A model generated the notes under the pieces. It made no database searches and was not told the DNA's origin. It saw only the letters and a list, made by a program, of their open reading frames with translations. A program made the translations under genes and the position numbers. Shown here piece by piece: positions 57,902 to 64,000 of a stretch of DNA of 64,000 nt; the first letter of the stretch is position 1, and each line of letters begins with the position of its first letter. The stretch is from Anaerohalosphaeraceae bacterium (GTDB lineage: Bacteria; Planctomycetota; Phycisphaerae; Sedimentisphaerales; Anaerohalosphaeraceae). The stretch is taken from contig JBBFLK010000003.1 in NCBI GenBank assembly GCA_037479115.1, forward strand, positions 1 through 64,000, given 5' to 3'.

Positions 57902-58617
57902 GCTCGGGGATGTCCAGCCCAACCGGCAATTCCGAAATGATCCGGCTGACGGACGCCTGGAAGATTTACAAAATGGGCCGTCAGGAGGTTCATGCGCTGG
58001 CGGGTGTGAATGCCTCCTTTGCCAAGGGCAGTTTTTGGGCGATTATGGGGCCCAGCGGTTCCGGCAAAAGCACCATGATGAATATCCTGGGCTGCCTGGA
58101 CCGGCTTACGAAAGGGCGGTATTACTTTGACGGGCAGGATATCAGCACGTTCAGCGATGATGAACTCAGCGACCTGCGGCTGCGCAGAGTCGGCTTTATC
58201 TTTCAGAGTTTTAATCTGATTCCGCAGCTGACGGTGCAGAAGAATATCGAACTGCCGCTGTATTATCTCGGATGGGACGCCCGCCGCAGCAGTGAACGGG
58301 CCCGGTATCTGGCCGAGCAGGTGGGGCTGGCGGAACGGCTCAATCATCGTCCGACCGAATTGTCCGGCGGGCAGATGCAGCGGGTGGCGATTGCACGAGC
58401 CCTGGCCAATGACCCGCAGGTGATTTTCGCCGATGAACCCACGGGAAATCTCGATACGAAGACGGGACTTCAGATTCTGGATATGCTCCAGAAGCTCAAT
58501 CAGGACGGCAAGACCATTATTATGGTGACCCACGAGCCGGATATTGCGGCCTTCGCCCAGTATCAGATGCATATGCGGGATGGAAAGATTGAACGAATCG
58601 ACGGAGGAAACAAATGA
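57898..58617 (+). CDS. MacB/LolD-type ABC transporter ATPase
   Basis: 239 aa. Walker [10 protein letters not shown] (about residue 48), Q-loop [10 protein letters not shown], signature [15 protein letters not shown] (about 155), Walker [13 protein letters not shown] (about 178) and the His loop VTHEP are all present. It is of the LolD/MacB subfamily. Start at [11 protein letters not shown], whose ATG overlaps the stop of the MacA-type gene. It powers the permease encoded next, which it overlaps by 4 bp. Confidence 0.93.
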   Translation: MSSGMSSPTGNSEMIRLTDAWKIYKMGRQEVHALAGVNASFAKGSFWAIMGPSGSGKSTMMNILGCLDRLTKGRYYFDGQDISTFSDDELSDLRLRRVGFIFQSFNLIPQLTVQKNIELPLYYLGWDARRSSERARYLAEQVGLAERLNHRPTELSGGQMQRVAIARALANDPQVIFADEPTGNLDTKTGLQILDMLQKLNQDGKTIIMVTHEPDIAAFAQYQMHMRDGKIERIDGGNK

Positions 58618-59882
58618 GGCAGACCCGTTTGATTCGCAATATTGCACTGGGGGTTGAGAATCTGCTGCTCCACAAGCTCCGGTCGTTTCTGACGATGCTG
58701 GGCATCGTCTTCGGCGTCGGCAGCGTCGTGGCCATGCTTTCCGTCGGCGAAGGGGCCAGCAAAGAAGCCCTCGAACAGATTCGCAAGCTGGGCAGCAACA
58801 ACATCATCATCTCTTCCGTAAAGGCTGTGGAGGATGAGTCCATCACCAATACCCGTGTGTTTATGAGCGTGTACGGCCTGACTTACGAGGATTACGGGCG
58901 GATTTCGGAAGGGTTTAAAAACGTTCAGAAGACAGCGCCGGTGAAAATCATCCGCCGGGAATCGCGGCTGGGAGAACGCTCCCTCGAGCTGCGGGTGGTG
59001 GGCACCACGCCTGCCTGGTTTGAACTGGTGCCGCGGGATATTATCGCCGGACGGGTGCTGACGGAAATTGACATCGAAAAGCAGGCCCCTGTGGCGGTCT
59101 TGACGGAATACGGAGCCCGGCGGCTGCTGGCGGCCGAACATACCATCGGGCAAACCCTCCGCATCGGCGGCGATGCCTTTCAGGTGATTGGAATCGTCAA
59201 AAGCGAAAGCGGCCAGGCGGGGAACATCCAGATTCCGGACCAGGAGGTGGACGCTTATATCCCGATTGAGGTGGCGCGGCGCTATTTTGGGGATATTCAG
59301 ACCCGTGTGTCCGCCGGCACCCGGGAGCGCGAAAAGGTCGAACTCCATCAGGTGATTGTCCAGATTGATTCCACCGAGCATGTGGAGCCGACGGCTGCCG
59401 CCATTGAACAGATGCTCAAACGCTTTCATAAGAAAAAAGATTATACCATCAGTGTTCCGCTGGCTTTGCTCAAACAGGCGGAGGCCACCAAACGCCGGTT
59501 TAATATCGTGCTGGGCTCCATTGCGGGCATCAGTCTGCTGGTGGGGGGCATCGGGATTATGAATATTATGCTGGCTTCGGTGACCGAACGCACCCGCGAA
59601 ATCGGCATTCGGCGGGCCATCGGGGCCAAACGCAGACAAATTATCGTTCAGTTTCTTATTGAGACGGTTGTCTTGTCCACGACCGGAGGCATTATCGGTC
59701 TGGGTGTCGGGATTTTCATCCCCTTTGTGATTACGAAAGTCAGCGGGATGGCCACGGTTTTGACGATGTGGGGAATTCTCCTGCCGCTGCTGATCAGCAT
59801 GCTCATCGGCATTTTGTTCGGCCTGTATCCGGCCATTCACGCCGCGCAGGTGGACCCCATCGTGGCCCTTCGGCACGAATAG
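58614..59882 (+). CDS. MacB-type ABC transporter permease
   Basis: 422 aa. An N-terminal transmembrane helix (about 18-40, LHKLRSFLTMLGIVFGVGSVVAML), a large periplasmic domain (about 45-280) and three C-terminal helices (about 300-325, 350-375, 385-410) with GGIGIMNIMLASVTERTREIGIRRAIGAKRRQI, the MacB/FtsX signature. The ATPase is a separate gene here, as in LolCDE-like and split MacB systems. With the TolC and MacA-type proteins it makes a tripartite exporter; a substrate (macrolide, peptide, lipid) is not indicated. Confidence 0.92.
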   Translation: MRQTRLIRNIALGVENLLLHKLRSFLTMLGIVFGVGSVVAMLSVGEGASKEALEQIRKLGSNNIIISSVKAVEDESITNTRVFMSVYGLTYEDYGRISEGFKNVQKTAPVKIIRRESRLGERSLELRVVGTTPAWFELVPRDIIAGRVLTEIDIEKQAPVAVLTEYGARRLLAAEHTIGQTLRIGGDAFQVIGIVKSESGQAGNIQIPDQEVDAYIPIEVARRYFGDIQTRVSAGTREREKVELHQVIVQIDSTEHVEPTAAAIEQMLKRFHKKKDYTISVPLALLKQAEATKRRFNIVLGSIAGISLLVGGIGIMNIMLASVTERTREIGIRRAIGAKRRQIIVQFLIETVVLSTTGGIIGLGVGIFIPFVITKVSGMATVLTMWGILLPLLISMLIGILFGLYPAIHAAQVDPIVALRHE

Positions 59883-59905
59883 AGTCAAAAGAGAGGTTTC
59901 TTCAG

Positions 59906-60547
59906 ATGGAGTGGAAATATCGGCAGAAAATTTTGTTCATCGGAGACAGCATCACAGATGCCCTGCGGCGGGAGCAGGCGTATGCGCCCCTGGGCTGCGG
60001 GTATGTTCATTTTGCCGGATATTTCTTACAGGCCCGGTTTCCTGAACTGGATTTGCAGGTTGAAAATCGCGGCGTCAGCGGGGATACCACTCGAGAACTT
60101 CTGGCCCGTTGGAAAGAAGACTGTTTGGACCTTCGGCCCGATGTGGTGAGCATTCTGGTCGGCATCAATGATTTGTGGCGTGGATACAAACCGGTGCTTG
60201 AGCCGCACAAAACTCCTGTTCCGCCGGAGGAGTACGAGAACAACCTTCGGCAGATGCTTTCAGGTGTTCAGCGGCTCGGCAGCCGTCTGATTCTGATGGA
60301 GCCGTTTTATTTCTGCCGGGATTTGCAGGAGCCGATGCGGCAGGGCCTGGATGCCTACTTGGACGTCGTGCACCGGTTGGCTCGGGACTATCAGACCCTT
60401 CTGGTGCCTCTGCAGAAGGCCTATGAGCAGCTCAGCAGTCAGGTGCCGGACGAACGCTGGGCGGAGGACAGAGTCCACCCGTCGATGTGGGCCCATGCCT
60501 GGATTGCCCGCCAGTGGCTGTCGGCGGTTCTGGATGGGGAGATTTAA
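59906..60547 (+). CDS. SGNH/GDSL-family hydrolase
   Basis: 213 aa; start at MEWKYRQKILFIGDSITDALR after GAGAGG. Block I GDSITD carries the catalytic Ser (about residue 14), block II RGVSGDTT a Gly, block III VGINDLWRG the Asn, and block V DRVHPSMWAHAWIA the Asp and His (about residues 190-194). There is no signal peptide, so it is probably cytoplasmic. Such enzymes deacylate sugars, lipids or glycans. It lies 23 bp after the MacB-type permease gene and is probably co-transcribed with the exporter. Confidence 0.9.
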   Translation: MEWKYRQKILFIGDSITDALRREQAYAPLGCGYVHFAGYFLQARFPELDLQVENRGVSGDTTRELLARWKEDCLDLRPDVVSILVGINDLWRGYKPVLEPHKTPVPPEEYENNLRQMLSGVQRLGSRLILMEPFYFCRDLQEPMRQGLDAYLDVVHRLARDYQTLLVPLQKAYEQLSSQVPDERWAEDRVHPSMWAHAWIARQWLSAVLDGEI

Positions 60548-60551
60548 CCAC

Positions 60552-62573
60552 TTAGACTGTTCGGAGCTCTGCGCGGAATTTTTCTTTCAGAACATTTAAA
60601 ATCCCAGCCTCGAATTGGTCCACCTGTTCGTGCCGCAGCGTGCCGTCATCATCCCGGAATCGAAGGGAGACCGTCAGACTTTTTTTGCCGGCGGGAATCG
60701 GTTTGCCGCGATAGAGTCCGCCGAATCGGATTTCCTCCAGTTCCTCCGGGGCAGCCGAACGAACGGCCTGTTCAATCTCCGCCCAGCGGACGGGCTCATC
60801 GAGAATCAGGGACAGGTCCCGTCGGATGGCGGGGAATCGCGGCAGCGGCCGGGCGGAGGGTTTGGCGTCGGCAGCCAGCTCAATCAATGTTTCAAGGTCC
60901 AATTCCGCCGCACAGACCATACCCTTGTCCAAATCCAGACGCCGGGCAATGGTATCCTCCACCGCACCGACAAAGCCGACAGGGCGGTCGCCGACAAAAA
61001 TCTCCGTACCGCCCTGAGCCCATTTTGCACCGGCGGGCTGGAAACGGGCTTCCCGGTAGGTCAGCCGCTCCAGAAGCCCTTCCAGAACCCCCCGCATCTC
61101 CTGAAACTCCATATCGGCGGCCAGGGCTACTTTCGGTTTTTCGAGAGGAAGAACCTGTTTTTCTCGGGAAGGAAGAAATGTATCGGCAATTTCGTAGAGC
61201 CGACAGGGGATATTGCCTGCGTGGTAGTTGGTCTGCATCGTATTCAGGAGCGACCCGATGAGATTTTGGCGGAGCAGGTTGGTGTTTTTGCGGGACACAT
61301 CGCTGACCGCCAGATGCTCCGACGCCGGTGCGGGGGAGAAGCACTCGGCGGTCTGTTTATCAATAAAGGTAATGTTAATGGTTTCAAAGAATCCGCAGCC
61401 GTTCAGATAGGTGCGGATTTTCTGGCAGACTTTTTCGCGTGCATCCATCGGCACGGCGGTGATGCGAATCTTGTTTTCGACCGGCACCTTCTCATAGCCC
61501 CAGCATCGGGCGGCTTCCTCGATGAGGTCGGCCTCCCGGCTCAAGTCGTGCCGCCAGCTCGGCGGGGTGCAGACAATCACATCGCTGTTTTCCCGCTGAG
61601 GATTCAGCCCCAGGCCGGAGAAAATCGCAAGCACGTTTTCGAGAGGAATCTCAATCCCCAAAAGGTGTTTGAGCCGTGACAGCCGCATCCGCACCGGTGA
61701 AGCGGCCGTTTTTCCCGGATAGCAGTCCACAACCCCCCGGGCGATTTGTCCGCCGGCGACCTGAACAATCAGCTGAGCGCATCGTCGAGAGGCCCAGTCG
61801 ATGTTGTCCGTATCCACCTGCCGTTCGAATCGGAAGGAGGCCTCCGAAGGCAGTCCGAGCCGGCGCGAAGTCCGGCGGATGCTCACCGGTGCAAACGAGG
61901 CCTCTTCCAGCAGAATCGTTGCGGTCTGCTCCGTCACTTCGGTTTCCAGCCCGCCCATGACGCCGCCGACGGCCACCGGTCGTTCCGCATCGGCTATCAC
62001 GAGCATCCAGTCCTGCAGCTGACAATCTGTGCCGTCAATGCTGATGAGCCGCTCTCCGGGGCGGGCTTTTCGAACAATGATTTTTTTGCCGCGGATTTTG
62101 TCGTAATCAAAGGCATGGGGCGGCTGGCCGTGCTCGAGCATGGCATAGTTGGTGGCGTCCACGACATTATTGACGCTTCGCATTCCGGCGGCCTGAAGGC
62201 GGCGAACCATCCAGTCCGGAGAAGGCCCGACTTTCACCCCCGTGATAATCCGGGCGGTATAGCGGGAGCATAACTGCGACTCTTCGATTTGCACGCTCAC
62301 CCAATTCTGAACGGGACTGTCGGACTCCTGAATCGATGCATCCGGCAGCCGCAGGGGTTTTCCATACGCGGCGGCCAGTTCTCGGGCAATACCAATGTGG
62401 CTCAGACAGTCCCCGCGATTGCTTGTGATTTCTATGTCGATGACTGTATCGCCGTCAATCTTCTCGATGCTTTCGGTCGGAAACCCCAAGTCGCTCAGCC
62501 GTTTGGCGATTTCTTCCGGGCGGATACCTTTGAGGTCAACGTACTCCTGCAGCCATTCCAATGAGATTTTCAT
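60552..62573 (-). CDS. pheT: Phenylalanine-tRNA ligase beta subunit lacking the tRNA-binding (EMAP-like) domain
   Basis: 673 aa, versus about 795 in E. coli; start at MKISLEWLQEYVDLKG. After the N-terminal ~40 residues the sequence goes directly to VIDIEITSNRGDCLSHIGIARELAA, which normally follows the ~110-residue tRNA-binding domain. So that domain is missing. The rest is intact: B3/B4 editing domain (GLPSEASFRFERQVD), B5, the central catalytic-like domain and the C-terminal ferredoxin-fold anticodon-binding domain (about 585-673, RFPAIRRDLSLIL). pheS is not adjacent. It has a TTGACA/TATTGT promoter just upstream. Confidence 0.93.
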   Translation of the reverse strand: MKISLEWLQEYVDLKGIRPEEIAKRLSDLGFPTESIEKIDGDTVIDIEITSNRGDCLSHIGIARELAAAYGKPLRLPDASIQESDSPVQNWVSVQIEESQLCSRYTARIITGVKVGPSPDWMVRRLQAAGMRSVNNVVDATNYAMLEHGQPPHAFDYDKIRGKKIIVRKARPGERLISIDGTDCQLQDWMLVIADAERPVAVGGVMGGLETEVTEQTATILLEEASFAPVSIRRTSRRLGLPSEASFRFERQVDTDNIDWASRRCAQLIVQVAGGQIARGVVDCYPGKTAASPVRMRLSRLKHLLGIEIPLENVLAIFSGLGLNPQRENSDVIVCTPPSWRHDLSREADLIEEAARCWGYEKVPVENKIRITAVPMDAREKVCQKIRTYLNGCGFFETINITFIDKQTAECFSPAPASEHLAVSDVSRKNTNLLRQNLIGSLLNTMQTNYHAGNIPCRLYEIADTFLPSREKQVLPLEKPKVALAADMEFQEMRGVLEGLLERLTYREARFQPAGAKWAQGGTEIFVGDRPVGFVGAVEDTIARRLDLDKGMVCAAELDLETLIELAADAKPSARPLPRFPAIRRDLSLILDEPVRWAEIEQAVRSAAPEELEEIRFGGLYRGKPIPAGKKSLTVSLRFRDDDGTLRHEQVDQFEAGILNVLKEKFRAELRTV

Positions 62574-62631
62574 TCTGATTTCTCGTTTCCGGGGCGTTTT
62601 GTTCTTTTCTGTTCCGGTATTCAAAACACGT

Positions 62632-62660
62632 ACAATAGCGATATTGGCTTGCGGTGTCAA
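62632..62660 (-). promoter_or_regulatory. Strong promoter of pheT
   Basis: On the minus strand a perfect TTGACA (62655-62660), a 17-bp spacer and TATTGT (62632-62637), the same boxes as the mraZ promoter. It fixes the pheT start downstream, since longer open-frame starts would begin within the -35 box. Confidence 0.8.
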
Positions 62661-62820
62661 TAAAAGCCAGGGGATTCCGAAAAGAAAACCCAGCCTGCAT
62701 GGGTGTGCAAGTCTTTATTTTGAAAAGAGATAGAACTATTTGGATTGCAAGCAGCCGAAAATGTCCTATAAAACACCTTGATTTTGCCAAAATGCCTTAT
62801 TAGAATATGGTTTTGGAGGC

Positions 62821-62864
62821 GTGAGGAAAACTGTTGCGGGGAAAAGGCCTATCAGTTTTCTCAC
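62821..62864 (+). promoter_or_regulatory. Leader stem-loop upstream of the sigma-54 activator gene
   Basis: GTGAGGAAAACTG (62821-62833) pairs with CAGTTTTCTCAC (62853-62864), a 12-bp stem with one bulged G and a 19-base loop. A short T-rich tract follows (62871-62875). It is about 75 bp before the ATG. It could be an attenuator, an upstream terminator or an operator. Confidence 0.4.
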
Positions 62865-62883
62865 CCATTGTTTTTAGAGAACG

Positions 62884-62924
62884 CTCATCTGGAAAGAAGG
62901 GTTTTGAACGTGTGTTTCAGATGG
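62884..62924 (+). other. CATCTG/CAGATG inverted repeat before the activator start
   Basis: CATCTG near 62886-62891 and CAGATG near 62918-62923 flank about 26 bp immediately upstream of the ATG at 62938. It may sequester the ribosome-binding region. Low evidence. Confidence 0.25.
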
Positions 62925-62937
62925 GCGGGGTAGTTTC

Positions 62938-63993
62938 ATGACCAGTGCCAACGAAACCAACCGCGCACAGGGACGTGCCGCTAAGGGAAAAGTCTGTTCT
63001 GACAGTGTGCCGCCGCTCCGAAAAGACGGCCGTCTGATGGGCGAAGAAAAGACGGCTTTCATCGGGCAGTCCCAGGCCTTTCAGGCGATTGTAGAGACCA
63101 TCCGTTCCGTAGCAGCGCGGCGATGCTGTATTACCATCACGGGGGAAACGGGGACCGGCAAGGAGATGGTTGCCCGGAAGATTCACGAATTTTCGGACCG
63201 CTCGGACAAGGTCTTTATTCCAGTGGACTGCACGACCCTGACCGGACAGCTTTTCGAAAGTCAGTTGTTTGGTCATGTACGCGGCAGTTTTACCGGTGCC
63301 GTTGAAAACACGCTCGGCTTTTTCCGCGCCGCCGACGGCGGAACCATTTTTTTGGATGAAATCAGCGAAATTCCCCTCGAACTTCAGGCCAAACTGCTGC
63401 GGGTCCTTCAGGAAGGCACCGTCACGCCGCTGGGCTCCACGCAGTCCTACAAGATTGATGTGCGGGTGATTTGTGCAACCAATCGCGATTTGCGGCAGAT
63501 GGTCGAGAAAAACCAGTTCCGGGCGGACCTGTTTTATCGGCTGAATGTGATTAATCTGCAGATTCCGCCCCTGCGTCAGCGGCCGGAAGACATTCTGCCG
63601 TTGGCCAATTATTTTCTGGAGAATCTGAGCCGTTTTTATGGAGAGCCCCTCAAAAAGCTCTCTTCGGAAGCGGAGCATCTGCTGCTTCGCTATCGCTGGC
63701 CGGGCAATGTTCGGGAATTGTCCAACGCGATGGAACGGGCCTACGTGCTCAGCCGCGGGATGGTGATTGAGCCGTCTGTCTTGCCGCCGGAGATTTTCAT
63801 GGGCGGTTTCACCCGTGTGGACTCGCCGCTGCCGACGCTGGATGAGGCCAATCAGCGGCTGGTTCAGGAGGCGCTTCGCATCACCAAAGGACGCAAAATG
63901 GAAGCGGCCAGGATTCTCGGCATCGAACGCCGGCGTCTCAATCGGCTCCTCGAAAAGCTGAATATTGAGCCCGCCAAGTTCAAAGACCACTGA
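62938..63993 (+). CDS. Sigma-54-dependent activator lacking a sensor domain
   Basis: 351 aa. There is only a short N-terminal extension (residues 1-35) and no receiver, GAF or PAS domain. The AAA+ domain (about 40-275) has Walker A GETGTGKE, the sigma-54-contact loop GSFTGA (a variant of GAFTGA), Walker B GGTIFLDEIS and the Arg-finger region FRADLFYRLNVI. A FIS-type helix-turn-helix ends the protein (MEAARILGIERRRLNRLLEKL, about 320-340). Control may be by expression level or an interacting sensor. It is downstream of a leader stem-loop; the stop is 7 bp before the window edge. Confidence 0.9.
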   Translation: MTSANETNRAQGRAAKGKVCSDSVPPLRKDGRLMGEEKTAFIGQSQAFQAIVETIRSVAARRCCITITGETGTGKEMVARKIHEFSDRSDKVFIPVDCTTLTGQLFESQLFGHVRGSFTGAVENTLGFFRAADGGTIFLDEISEIPLELQAKLLRVLQEGTVTPLGSTQSYKIDVRVICATNRDLRQMVEKNQFRADLFYRLNVINLQIPPLRQRPEDILPLANYFLENLSRFYGEPLKKLSSEAEHLLLRYRWPGNVRELSNAMERAYVLSRGMVIEPSVLPPEIFMGGFTRVDSPLPTLDEANQRLVQEALRITKGRKMEAARILGIERRRLNRLLEKLNIEPAKFKDH

Positions 63994-64000
63994 CGGATAA

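Noticed and set aside
1-64000. tRNA, rRNA, tmRNA or transposase genes
   Set aside because: No cloverleaf with CCA/GTTCGA-type arm, no rRNA-like conserved stretch and no transposase signature was seen on either strand; a covariance-model search would be needed to exclude small RNAs fully.

Overview
The window is a gene-dense, roughly 55-57 % GC bacterial chromosome segment that reads as Planctomycetota, most likely Phycisphaerae. This is an inference from gene content. The evidence is a Gram-negative envelope (LptF/LptG-type permeases, TolC-type channel, secretins), a division/cell-wall (dcw) cluster without ftsA, ftsZ, ftsW or mraY here, a secreted protein ending in the Asp-Leu-Ala / Gln-Trp-Leu EF-hand-like tail common in Phycisphaerae, a eukaryote-type hexokinase, and many small lipoproteins of planctomycete flavour. 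No rRNA, tRNA, CRISPR array, transposase or prophage gene was recognised.

Layout. 0-7 kb: E2-like acyltransferase domain protein, PilZ protein, two LPS-export permeases (minus), then a bacterioferritin and a PFL/UPF0210 protein (plus). 7-17.7 kb: a long minus-strand run with shikimate kinase, PHP protein, GH51 arabinofuranosidase, SYLF lipoprotein, RNase H-like exonuclease, rsmB-fmt, rhamnose mutarotase, alkaline phosphatase, a methanogen-type thymidylate synthase homologue and an exported thioredoxin-fold protein. 17.8-20.5 kb: ribE-pdxA-rsmA. 20.5-22.8 kb: rimO followed by two exported cysteine-rich proteins, one metallothionein-like. 22.9-26.7 kb: tandem secretin-like lipoproteins with coiled-coil tails. 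26.7-35.7 kb: DNA glycosylase, CPBP protease, DUF2617-like protein, membrane coiled-coil protein, XerC/D recombinase, then lipoprotein-galE-hexokinase-pyruvate kinase. 35.7-36.2 kb: a coding-free spacer packed with short repeat families. 36.2-43.7 kb: retropepsin-like secreted protein, small redox proteins, and a five-gene tetR-kamA-ATP-grasp-ATP-grasp-GNAT operon. 43.8-53.8 kb: U32 protein and the dcw cluster, split into convergent halves: murC-murB-ddl-ftsQ (plus) and mraZ-ORF67-rsmH-lysM-ftsL-ftsI (minus). 54-60.5 kb: TolC-MacA-MacB-type tripartite exporter and an SGNH hydrolase. 60.5-64 kb: a pheT lacking the tRNA-binding insert, and a short sigma-54 activator.

How the parts work together. 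Translational coupling is pervasive: 4-nt ATGA overlaps or longer overlaps link rsmB/fmt, ribE/pdxA/rsmA, the kamA operon, murC/murB, ddl/ftsQ, ftsI/ftsL/lysM and the exporter genes. The most promising undescribed system is the tetR-kamA operon. A radical-SAM aminomutase with lysine-type residues could supply beta-lysine to two adjacent amino-acid ligases and an acetyltransferase. It lies downstream of a TetR gene whose promoter is covered by a 32-bp operator. Other points of interest are a dispersed repeat that has become coding sequence inside rsmB, the cysteine-rich exported pair, the tandem secretins and the archaeal-type thymidylate synthase homologue. All functions are read from sequence; none was checked against a database.
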